From assembly GCA_001179505.1 (NCBI GenBank), contig CDMY01000763.1:1-23194 (forward strand): DNA of 23,194 nt, in the 5' to 3' direction. Source of the DNA: Vitrella brassicaformis. Lineage: Eukaryota > Sar > Vitrellaceae. Positions within the stretch are counted from its first letter, which is position 1, and each line of letters starts with the position of its first letter. Both the position numbers and the translations under genes were made by a program. Shown one piece after another: positions 10,054-19,767 of the stretch. Below the pieces are notes generated by a model, which saw nothing but the letters and a program-made list of their open reading frames with translations, searched no databases and had not been told where the DNA came from.

Positions 10054-10133
10054 AACCCACACATTCATTGTGGCACACACAAAATACGCAGGCAACCCAC
10101 ACATTCATTGTGGCACACACAAAATACGCAGGC
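10054..10133. repeat. Exact tandem duplication, 40 bp x 2
   Basis: Two identical 40-base copies (10054-10093 and 10094-10133) begin AACCCACACATTCATTGTGG and end AAATACGCAGGC. Unlike the surrounding short microsatellites, the unit is complex. Perfect identity suggests a recent duplication. Confidence 0.9.
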
Positions 10134-10373
10134 GGGGGGTCCGGTCCGTCGGGCGGGGCGGAGCGGTGTGAGGTCTGGTCTGGTCGGCTCTAGGCAGGCA
10201 GGCACCGCACCCACGCAGTCAGTCCATCAAGCCAAGCATGTAGTGGGTGGATGGATGCACACTCACACAGATCCACACCCACACACACACGCGCCAAGGC
10301 ATACAGAGCGGAACAAGTAAGTAGGGGTATGAGAATGGACCACCACGCCCGTCTGGACCAACAGCCGCTGGGC

Positions 10374-10418
10374 GACACTTTCCCCGCCATCCGTCGAGCC
10401 AGATGGCCGGAAAGTGTC
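10374..10418. repeat. Long inverted repeat / possible RNA hairpin
   Basis: GACACTTTCC pairs perfectly with GGAAAGTGTC, and a second inner pair, GCCAT with ATGGC, extends the stem past a small bulge, leaving a 12-base loop. The element is non-repetitive within a microsatellite desert. It could be a structured RNA, a terminator-like element or a mobile-element remnant; nothing nearby decides. Confidence 0.55.
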
Positions 10419-11220
10419 ACACGGCAGGTGCCGGTGCACACACAGCGCGACACGCGAAACATCCGTGTGACATGATCCCATTCCTTCTTTGCTTTGTTCC
10501 TTGCTCCCGCGGGTCTGACCGATCCCTGCCTCCATCCCCCGCCTCCTGTCTCACCGCAAAAACGCTCTGTTGCTTCCTTCGCTCGGTCGGTTGATTGGTT
10601 GCATCCCATCGCCATCGGTATACACACACAGCCAGCCAGCCAGCCAGCCAGCCCAGCCGTCAGCCAAGGCAGTCAGACAGTCAATGATGATATATGGCAG
10701 CCAAGGGTCCCACCAAGGAAGCTAGCTGAGAGAGTAGGGTAAGAGAGTGAGTGGAAGCAGACAGAGAGAGAGACACATACATACACACACATATATGTGG
10801 CTGACAAATCCACGCAGCCACGACAAATAGACACGGACGCACACACACACTCTCACACACACACACACAGAGACAGACAGAGGAACCGACAGAGGGAGGG
10901 AGGAGACCCGCTTGCTGCTCGCTTGCCCTTTCCATCCCACCTTACCCCGCAAGCAGGCTCCCCCACCCCGCGCCCACACACCCAAACCCGCACGCACGCA
11001 CGCAACCCGACCCTGGGTCGAATTACAGACGCTACGAGAACCAGCCAGCCAGCCAGCCAGCCAGCGATGCCATGCCATGCTCCCATTGCAATGCATTGGT
11101 CGATCGACACGACTGCGTGTGTGTGAAGGTATGCAGGGATGTTTGTTTGTATTTACAGACAGGTTGGGTGGTGGGCATGGATGGCATCATCACTCCGGTG
11201 ACTGTTGTGTTGGTTGCTCG

Positions 11221-11270
11221 ACGGACAGACAGACAGACGGACAGACAGACAGTGAGACAGACAGACAGAT
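11221..11270. repeat. GACA microsatellite
   Basis: Imperfect (GACA)n with GACG and GTGA interruptions. The same motif recurs at 9307-9328, 11444-11457 and 11959-11980, and as its complement TGTC at 12738-12760. Confidence 0.9.
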
Positions 11271-12195
11271 GAGATGTGCGAAGGTGGGGACAGCAGGACG
11301 GCAGGAGGGAGGGAGGGGGGGGTGTAGCAACGATCTACCTAGATGGGACGCGATCGATAGGATAGATACGAGAAAGACACACAAAGCAGAGAGAGAGAGA
11401 GGTGGACTGGACACACAGGCGCACACACATACAGACATACATACAGACAGACAGACAAGAAAGCCAGCTAGCTAGCAACTGTAAGACGCAGAGAAGAGAG
11501 AGACACGGCAGAGGAGTGAGTGAGTGAGTGAGTTAGTGGGTCGGTCAATCAGTGTAAGTCAGTCAGTGTGGGGAGGGCTGAAATTGTCGCCGCTACCCTT
11601 TGCAGCCAGACAAGACACACACACACACACACATATACCGACAGACATTCCCTAACTTACCCACAACTCCGCAACCTCCCCTCTCTGCTTGCTCATAGCC
11701 ATCCATCCATTCTAGGCACACACACACATCCAGACGTACAAGCGGCCCTTCGTCGTGAGTGAGATAGGCAGATAGGCAGGCAGATAGCGAGTGGGCGGAC
11801 GGAAACCAAAATGCCAAAACTGGCCACCTAACGAGACTCATAAAGCACTCTCTGGGACAGACACCACACAGACATCAATCAAAACCTCCCCAGCAGCCAG
11901 CCAGGCAGCCCTCCAGCCGAAGGCAGCAACGGACAGGCGCACACAGACACCGAGAGAGACAGACAGACAGACAGACAGAGACGGGAGGCACCCATATCAC
12001 ACACACACGTACGCGCACACGGTTGCGGTAGGTGTGTGTGAGTCTGGGTGGCCGATGCATGACATGCTCCGGCATGCAGAAAAACAGCTCCTAGCACATA
12101 CACTACACGCATCGCATCAAGACATACAGCCAGCCAGCCGTGGGATGGCATGGGATGGCATGGGATGCATTGCACTGTGTGGCGTCGGATAGTCA

Positions 12196-12276
12196 GATAG
12201 ATGGATGGACGGATGAATGGATGAATGGATGAAGGAATGTGTGCGCCAAAACGAGAATGGATGAATGGATGGATGG
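12196..12276. repeat. ATGG/ATGA microsatellite
   Basis: Two blocks of (GGAT/GAAT)n separated by a short unique sequence. Related blocks lie at 9200-9245, and as the complement CATC at 12839-12916 and 12999-13020. Confidence 0.85.
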
Positions 12277-12286
12277 TGAGGTGAGC

Positions 12287-12306
12287 GACCGGCCGGCCGG
12301 CCGGTC
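12287..12306. repeat. Perfect 20-bp GC palindrome
   Basis: GACCGGCCGGCCGGCCGGTC equals its own reverse complement. It is a (CCGG)n array able to extrude as a hairpin and offers many CpG sites. It follows the ATGG repeat block. Confidence 0.85.
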
Positions 12307-12430
12307 AGCCAGCCAGTGCCAAAAACGACCTTAAAAGCAAGCAACCAATCAAGCAGTCAGGCATGCACAAGGAAGGAAGGGGGAGGGGCAAAAATACAAC
12401 AGAACTCGCAATCGATCAGTCACTCACCCG

Positions 12431-12450
12431 CTCAGCTCAGCTCAGCTCAG
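12431..12450. repeat. (CTCAG)4 tandem repeat
   Basis: Four exact pentamers of CTCAG, next to CCAGCCAGTCAGTCAGCTGG, which is itself partly self-complementary. A pure (GT)10 run follows at 12541-12560. Confidence 0.85.
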
Positions 12451-13271
12451 CTCGGCCAGCCAGTCAGTCAGCTGGCCAGGGTCCATCCACGAGGCAGGCA
12501 GAGTGGTGTAAGTAATAATGCCAGCCGAAACAAGTAAGTGGTGTGTGTGTGTGTGTGTGTCAATCATTGTAGTAGGGGGCTGCAGTGCACTGCAGCTGAT
12601 GCTTGTGTATAGAGAGAAGAGATACACACCCGTGTGTGGGTGGGGAGGTCGACGTCGATAAGGGTATGTATGTATGCATGCATGTGTGTGCTGTGCTGTG
12701 CTCTGCTGTGCTGTGCGATTGTGAGGTGAGCATGGATTGCTGTCTGTCTGTCTGTCTGCCTCTCTAGCGTAGCAAGTCAAATCAAGTCGTATCCCGTCTG
12801 TCTGTCGGTCGGTCAGCCTCCGTCTTGTCTGATGCGTGCCCATCCATCCATCCACTCACACATACATCCACACAATTCATCTGGCCTGCCTGCCATCCAT
12901 CCATCCATCCATCCAGTCAGTGTGCGTGTGTCGTGTCAGGTAGAAGTGCATGCCTCTCTCTCCGTCCGTGGCCTGTGGCGAATGGCCTGTGGGCCTCATC
13001 CATCCATCCATGCATCCATCGAGACCGACCGACTGACAGTCAGTTCATTCATTCATTCGCTCCGATCTCATGGTCGTCTGTTCTCCCCCCGTGTCCAAAT
13101 GACTCTTTCCCTTCCTAGGTGCACATAAGAAATCTGATGTGTGTGACTGATTGGTGTGGGGTGTAGTGTGGGTGGTGTGTGTGGTCTTGAAACAGCGACT
13201 GGTGGATGGATGCGTGGATGGATGGATACTGCCCCGACTGCCCTGACTTCCCGCCTTCGCGATGACTGCCG

Positions 13272-13308
13272 TCCCTCCCCTCCCTCCCTCCCTCCCTCCC
13301 GCCCCTCC
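13272..13308. repeat. Polypyrimidine CCCT repeat (G-quadruplex potential on minus strand)
   Basis: The run is almost pure C and T, with CCCTC units repeated. The minus strand therefore carries five or more GGG runs with one-base loops, a strong G-quadruplex or triplex pattern. It lies about 520 bases beyond the stop of gene 5, on that gene's sense strand. Confidence 0.7.
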
Positions 13309-13610
13309 TGCCTTCCCCCTCCCCAACATAGCCATCCATTCATGCATTCAGCAAGGGGTGGTAGATACCATATAGTCATGCATGCTCATGCGTGCGTGTG
13401 TGCATGGAGTCGAGTCGTACGAGTATTGATTCGATCAGCAACGATCAGCAACGACCAGCAAGGCATAGGCAAGGCAGGGCAAGGCAGGGCATAGCGGCAG
13501 GGGGGACAAACGGGGAGCGGAGCGAGCAAAGCGAGCGGAGCAAGGGAGTAGGGGGACAATTCCTTAAGGCAGGCAGGCAGGCAGGAACAAAAGGAAGGGG
13601 GATTACGCTT

Positions 13611-13658
13611 ACGTATGCATACGTTCATACGTACATATACGTATACGCGTCCGTATAC
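13611..13658. repeat. Cluster of ACGTAT palindromes
   Basis: ACGTATGCATACGT (13611-13624) is a perfect 14-bp palindrome. GTATACG and CGTATAC (13641-13647 and 13652-13658) form a second inverted pair. ACGTA words recur between them. The cluster is about 170 bases downstream of the gene 5 stop. Confidence 0.6.
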
Positions 13659-13824
13659 ATCACGTGCGTGCATTGCAGCCGAAAAAGAGAAAAAGATGGG
13701 AAGAAGAAGCAAAGCAACAAGGACAAGGACAGGGAAAAGAATAGACGAGGACTCGACCGCCAGAAACACAAGACACCACAGCCGCCACGTATATATATGG
13801 TTGGAGTGGAAGTCAGTCACTCGC

Positions 13825-16800
13825 TCAGTCGGCGTCGCCCGTGTTGTTGTTCGTGGCGGTGGCGTTGGTGCCGTTGTCGGCCTCATTGGTCCGAGTGGTC
13901 ACACTCTCCTCCTCGACCTCCATCTGGGTCGCATCCTCACTCTCAACCCCCATGCCACCAGACGACGACACTCCGTTCAGCAACGGCGCAGATGAGGCAG
14001 ATGACGAAGCCGCAGCGGCAGCGGCAGCCGCTGCTGCTGGGGCTGGGGCTGGTGCAGCGACGGGGGCCGGTGCGGGTGCAGACGACGAGGCAGAGGCAGA
14101 CGCAGAGGCAGACGCAGATGCGGGTGCAGAGCTGGACGTGGCGGCCTCTGGCTGCTGGGGAGTGGGTGGGCCGGGCTGGTTGACGTTGATGCTGGGGCTG
14201 GGTGCGGCCCCGTTGAGGTTGCTCGTGTCGTCGGTTGTGCCCTTGACCCCCGCACTGGCGTCGCCGTCAGAGTTGCTGCCTGACACACTCGGCTGGGGAG
14301 CCTCCAGCCCACCCTGTACACACGCGCGCAGCCAACCAGAGAGAGACACGTGTGTGTGTGTGTGTGTGTATGTGTGGGGTGAGAGGGGGTGGCTCACCTC
14401 AGCAGCAGCGCCGGCAGCTCCATTGGGGCCGTTCGGCAGTTGTGGGTTGGATGGGAGGAGCCCTTTGGCGGCGCCACCGGGGTCCATGCCGCCGATGAGA
14501 CCCGCCAGAGACTTGGTCGAGCCGCTTCGGACAACCTGATCAGATACATACATCCATACGTCAGTCAAAGACATATATGTGGATCGATGGATGGCGGCTT
14601 TGTCTGTGTGTGTTGTGTGTACCCATGAGGCCACAACACTGATGTCGTCCATTTTGCCGCCCTGGTAGTGAGTGCCGTGCTGCAACACACACACACACAC
14701 ACAGAGGCGCATGCACAGGTGTGCGTGCGGTGTTGGGTGTGTTTCGGTGTGTGTCTACCTGTCTGGCATGTCTGGCGAATGGCGATTTGGCCTTGGCGTC
14801 CAGCGACCGGTGGTACGCTGCCTGGGCTATCGCGGCAGCCACATTCTAGACGCATGACAATGACATATCACACACACACACAGACGCCACATAGGTTTGT
14901 GTCTGCCTGACTTCATGCACGTGTGTGTGTGTGTGTGTGTGTCTCACTCACCTCGGGTGAGGTGATGAGTGAAGCGTTCTGGAGGAGCGATGCCTCGAAG
15001 GGCGACATAGTCAGGTTAGCCAACGCGCAGATCTCGTGGTCAAACAAATTGTCAAACACTCCTGCGCGAAACAACGCACAGACACACAGAAAGCAAGCGC
15101 ATCAGTCAGCCACCTTGATATGGTATAGAGGCAAGTTGGTGTCAGGGAATGTGGGTGGGTTAGGTAGGTACCGTCGGTTCCCATGAGTATGAGGTCTCCC
15201 TCCTGCAGGGCCGTGGTATAGCCGTTGGCCATCGACGGCGTATCCTGCGGCAACAAACACGACTGCTTCAACACCCTACAAACACAACAAACACGTCACA
15301 GAGAGAGACTTGAGACCCTTGCCCGGATTCACTGGTACTGACTGAGTAGGTAGGTACCTGACGAGGGTCTGTTTTCCCTCGTTGAGAAGGTCGTCATAGT
15401 GCTCCGGCTGCGGCAGTCTTGACAGCTGGAACGGGCAGTTGAACGTGTGCTGCTGCTCCTTGGTGCGGAGCACACACGACATCTTGAAGAACCGCTGCCG
15501 ACGCAGCACCATGCACGTCGAGTCACCCAAATTAGCAACGCCCAGCCGCTGACCTGCACACACCACACACACGCCATACCATACCATACCAAACCACACA
15601 CACAAAAAGAGAAATCCGCGTCTGCCTGGGTGGGGTGGGTAAGGTGGTCGTGTGTGTGAGAGGTGACGTGAGGTGTACCTCGCTCGTCGAGGCATGCGAC
15701 GAGTGCGGTGCTTGAGCCAAAGGCTGTGGTTGTTTCATAGCCCTGAGACAGGATGTTCTGTGCACGCTGAGACGGCACACCTGCACACACACACACACAC
15801 ACGCAAGGCCACCCATGCGCACCCATGTGTGTGGGGTGGGGGCGGTTGGGAGCTGGTCAACTGACTGACTGACAGACTGACTGACCGTCCGGCGCGTTGT
15901 CGATGGAAGACTTGGCGCATCCGCGCATGAGTTGTTCGGCGAACAGCCGAGGGTTGAGACCAAACGAGTCCCACTCACCCACTCCGTCAGCAACGCCCAT
16001 GCAACCAGTCGCAGGGCTGATCAGATAGATAGAGGGAGAGCGACGTGGTGTGTAGGTGGGATGGGTGTGTTGATGTCTGTGTGTCAAGCCTACAGGTAGA
16101 AGAACGCGTCGGCGCCGCCCGTGGCGGCCTTGTCGGGATGGGGAATCATGAACCCTGAGAGCGAGCGATGGCACACAAACACCACACCACACCACACCAC
16201 ACCATGTCATGTCATGAGAGGAGAGGAGAGGCGGCCCCCCGTCTCGATCCCATCATCGTGGAGTGGACGTACCTCCGCACAGCAGTCTCAGGTCGGTGGT
16301 GGCGCGCACGTTGGGCAGCTGCAACTCCTGCAGGTAGGCAGGCAGGCAGGCATGAGCCACACCCCCACAGCACAGCACAGCGCAGCACAGAGGGTTGATG
16401 CAGAAAGGTTGGGTGTCCGTCCTTCCACTGCCACTGCCACTGCAGCTGGTGGCTGGTGTGCTGTGTGTGTGAGCTGAGTGCCTGACTGCCTGACCAGGTA
16501 TATGTCCGGTGAGTGGAGGTGTTCCATGACGGCCACCGGCCACCCGGTCACACTCATCGACGCAACGCGGCGCAACCTGCACACACACAACACACACGGG
16601 CGCACAACAAACCGATGGACGTTTGTTGTGTGTGTTGTGTGTGTGGTGTGGTGCTGTAGCATTCTAGCATACGTCTCTGGGTCTCTCTCTTGTGTGGCGA
16701 GTCCGTTCTCTGAGAGAGATCTGGGCATGTTGCCGTGGGCGTCGTCATGGAGCTCGCCCTCCTGCGATATCAGAGACTCACTGTCGTCAGTGCCATACGG

Positions 16801-19523
16801 AACTGCCAAATGCGGACCTGACACAGACAGACCATTGCAAAGCATCGCACAGCGTCAGCGTCTGTGTGTGTGGCTTGTGTGGTTCGGTCGGTCGGTCCGT
16901 CGGCTGGCTGGCTGGCTGGCTGCCCACCTACCATGTCCGCCGTGGTGTGGGTGTGGGGTTTGGTACTCCTGCAGTTCGGCCATCTCCTTGCCTATGCTGT
17001 TGCCGCGCTTCATGCCCAATATGTCAGGGTCCTCTGCACCGACACACAAGAACACAAGACATCACACGAGTGAGTTGTGGGCAGGTAGGTGTGTGGAGTG
17101 AGTGGATGTGGGTCTCAGGTGTGGGTGTGTCTGTGTGTATGCACCCGAGGTAGAGATTCTGGGGTGTCTGTTGTGGTCGTCGGCGGGCCCCGCCGGGCGG
17201 GGGCTGCCCGTCACACTGTAACGACGATGCGAATCTATCGAACTCTGAAAAACCGGCCAGACCAGATCAACCGATCGTAACACACATACACAAGACCGAA
17301 TGAGTGCGTGTCTGTCTGTGAATCTGAGAGTGTGTCAGAGTTCATTCATACCTTTGGCGGTGCGCTATGCTCGTGTGGCGGCAGTGGGAGTGAGGGCGGG
17401 ATGACACTGCCGCCGCCCCCGCCGCCCGCTGCTGCCGCGGCGGCGGCAGAGGATGAAGCATGGATGGAGGTGGGGCCACCGGCGGCCTGCTGCTGGTTGT
17501 TGTTCTGGTGCTCGTCCTCTGCCCACCGCCGCGAACGCTTCTTCAACAGACCTGGATGCACTATCAACACGTTGTTTGGGTTCCCCTGGTTGTCCTGCAC
17601 ACCCACATCCATCACATCACATCACACCACGTGTATGCCTGGGTGGGCAGTGCGGGCACTGCTCTGCCGTGGGTACGTTCGTTAGTTACGTACGTTTTGC
17701 TGTGGCATGGATTCGTCGCAGTGCCACACGCCGTCGACGACATACTTGAACTGGTAGAGGCCGGGCCGCACCCCCGGCAGGGCCTCTTGCAGCGACAACC
17801 AAAACACTCCAGTGCTGGGCCAATGAAGGATGGGATGGATGAATGGATGACGATGACACACGTCAAACACAACACAACACAGTGAGAGAGGTGCAGAGAG
17901 AAGCGTGTGTGTGTGGATGGATGGATGGATAGATGCCTAGATACCTAGGGCACTTGAAGAGTGGGAGTCTGGCCCCCCAAGGGGGGTCGGTGAAGGCCCC
18001 CGCCACCTCGACGTAGTTGCCCGCCATCACCCACTTCAACACTATGTCATTCCGACTAGATAAAGCACACACAACAGACAGACAGACAGACGATACACCG
18101 ACAGTGTCTGTCTGTGTTGGTGCCTGCGGCTGTGTGACGGCGCCCCAATCCCTCACTGAACTGACCCCGTGTCGGGCAAGAGTCGGATGCGCGCAGTTTT
18201 GGCCGAGGGACTGCCGCCACCCCCAGGACTCCCACCGTACTCACTCCCTGACGAAAGACACGATCAACCACATTCACACACGAACGGCATCCATCGGGTC
18301 TTGCCCCACTCGGCCCTGCCCGCCCTCGTACGTGACTTCCGTCCTTACCCGAGTTGCGCGAAGATGTGATGCTGCCTGTCGAGCTCGTACCCGCCGTGGT
18401 CGACGCATCAGTACCTGAACAGTCAGCACAACATAGATATATGACATGGCACAACACAACACATGCACCGGGATCTGTCATGAGTTGCGCTGGGTCACCC
18501 ACCCACCTCTGGAGGTCTGTGGTTGCTGGTCGTGTGGAGCAGTGAGCTGTGCGCAGGGAGGCGGGGCGGACGGGGGAGGGGCCGACACAGGGGACGCAAT
18601 ACGACCCGCAACTGACAACCGACACACAAACACACAAACGAAACAAACCAACGAACAAGCGGGAGTCAGTCGAGCCAGCATGGCCATGTCTGCCTGCACG
18701 GCCCACCCACCCCATCCCCAACCTGCCGGCGAGGCGATGCATACCTTGTGCTGACGCCTGGAGTGGCTGTGCAGGTGCTCCAGTGCGCAGGAATGTGGGC
18801 GTCAGCTTCTGGTCTTCAAGGGTCTCCGAGAGGCCCTTATACCCTCGCCCTTCCGCTTGCTCGATCCACAACTTGGCTCTAGCCAGACTCTGACCACACA
18901 GACAGACAGACAGTCAGACAAGCCGCTGTGTCGTCGATCGGGTCAGCCACCACCCATCGGTGGGTCCTCCTCTCCCTCCCTCCCTCCCTTCCTCCCTCCC
19001 CTGTGCCTGTCTGTTTGCCTGTCTGTCTGTCCGTCTGCCTGTGCGCAAAGTGACTTGAGGTGACTCGTTGACTGACCTGCTCCCGTGAAGGCGCCCTTTC
19101 GCGCCTGCTCGCCTCAAGTCGCCGCCTCTGCTCCCCCCTCCGCATGAGACGGTAGCCGCAGATTGCCCACTGCTGCATCCATCAAAACATCAATCGACAA
19201 CACACATCCCATCGCATCACATCCACAGCCACCCCCCACTCCACACAGCACAGCACAGCACGGACAGGACCGGACGGCCCAGCCCGCCCCACACACGAAG
19301 CACACACGAGGGAGGGAATTCCCCTCCCTCCACCGACCCCCTCGGTGTGCTTGTGCCCCCCTGACCCTCCCGTGGTGGTTACCGTGATGTGGTCCGGGAA
19401 TCCGGTCTCATTGGCCATGTGTAGGAACAAACTCCTGGCGATACGCGAAGAGGGGTCCTCGGGGCGGCAAGTGGGAGGCCTGGTCGGCAGGGGCGGGTTG
19501 TCGGGCAAATGCTGTGGCATCAT
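13825..19523 (-). CDS. CBM48 (AMPK-beta-like) - PPTC7-type PP2C phosphatase fusion (1022 aa, 24 exons)
   Basis: Exons in gene order: 19523-19383, 19172-19077, 18889-18745, 18611-18507, 18414-18349, 18247-18166, 18055-17945, 17814-17694, 17594-17352, 17244-17145, 17033-16932, 16817-16673, 16576-16495, 16327-16273, 16154-16094, 16016-15886, 15780-15679, 15553-15358, 15275-15172, 15061-14952, 14845-14759, 14679-14623, 14535-14398, 14313-13825. All phases match; total 3069 bases. Residues 200-305 are a CBM48 glycan-binding domain: YVEVAGAFTDPPW, GLYQFKYVVDGVWHCDE and NPNNVLIVHPG keep the aromatic, Lys and Asn positions of the AMPK-beta glycogen pocket. Residues 505-815 are a PP2C phosphatase of the PPTC7/Azr1 group: IPHPDKAATGGADAFF, GVADGVGEW, GSSTALVACLD, VANLGDST, LMGTDGVFDN and GGKMDDISVVASW keep the metal-binding aspartates. 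It should dephosphorylate Ser/Thr on proteins (or possibly glucan) at starch or glycogen. The N-terminus (1-130) is unassigned and the tail (816-1022) is Ala/Ser/Pro-rich. The ATG has an in-frame TAG six codons upstream. Confidence 0.87.
14623..16327 (-). other. PPTC7/Azr1-type PP2C catalytic domain of gene 5
   Basis: Nine exons (16327-16273 through 14679-14623) encode an unbroken catalytic domain. The two-metal centre residues expected for PP2C are all visible: Asp in GGADAFF, Asp in GVADGVG, Asp in GTDGVFDN and the Asp pair in GKMDDIS. HTFNCPFQLS matches the subfamily signature (QQHxFNxPFQL), which separates PPTC7-like enzymes from ordinary PP2Cs. Known members act in mitochondria or plastids; this one has no obvious transit peptide, since its N-terminus is Pro-rich and partly acidic. 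Confidence 0.88.
17352..18247 (-). other. CBM48 glycan-binding domain of gene 5
   Basis: The domain is split over exons 18247-18166, 18055-17945, 17814-17694 and the start of 17594-17352. Seen in order: RNDIVLKWVMAGNYVEVAGAF (strands with AGxF), PPW, LPLFKCPR, FWLSLQEALPG, LYQFKYVVDGVW, and NPNNVLIVHPG. In AMPK-beta, two tryptophans, a lysine and an asparagine line the glycogen site, and equivalents of these are present. The rest of exon 17594-17352 encodes a basic stretch and a Gln, Ala and Gly-rich linker. Confidence 0.85.
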
Positions 19524-19767
19524 GCTGAAGGGTGGACTCTATCTCAAGTACAGCACCAGGCTCTGCTTGGGGGACGCTGGGGCGTCGCTGCTTGTGCCGA
19601 TTGGAAGCCTGTTTTCCCGCATCCGATCTGCGAGCTTCGAGCAAGCAGTGAAGAGGACGATGTTCTTCACGGCACGTGCTGAAGGGTTCTCCTGCCCGTC
19701 CTAGTATCGCTACCACGGTTCTATATCTGTCATGTTTTGATGCTGAAGGTCCGCTGACACCGGCAGC
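19524..19767. promoter_or_regulatory. Bidirectional promoter region between genes 5 and 6
   Basis: This 244-base gap separates the start of gene 5 (minus) from the first ATG of the gene 6 model (plus). It is low in simple repeats. The in-frame stop upstream of the gene 5 ATG shows that its coding sequence begins at 19523. No core promoter motif is clear. Confidence 0.4.

Larger units (their letters stand above)
9127..13824. other. 4.7 kb gene-free region rich in simple repeats
   Basis: This region lies between the convergent 3' ends of genes 4 and 5. I found no exon chain, tRNA or rRNA. Open frames here are low-complexity translations of repeats. It is packed with GACA, CA/GT, ATGG, CAGCC, GAGT and CTCAG repeats, plus palindromes and one tandem duplication listed separately. 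Unprocessed 3' UTRs of both neighbours may extend into it. A non-coding RNA cannot be ruled out; the hairpin at 10374-10418 is the best candidate structure. Confidence 0.7.

Noticed and set aside
10054-10133. CRISPR-like direct repeats
   Set aside because: There are only two copies, directly adjacent with no spacers, in a spliceosomal eukaryotic context.
9127-13824. tRNA, rRNA or transposon genes in the long intergenic region
   Set aside because: I looked for T-arm and anticodon-arm patterns, reverse transcriptase or transposase motifs and long terminal inverted repeats and saw none. A tRNAscan and RepeatMasker run would settle it.
13841-14539. 232-codon open frame on the plus strand
   Set aside because: It is antisense to the Ala/Ser/Pro-rich last exons of gene 5; GC-rich low-complexity coding opens the opposite strand. 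It also reads through a clear intron.
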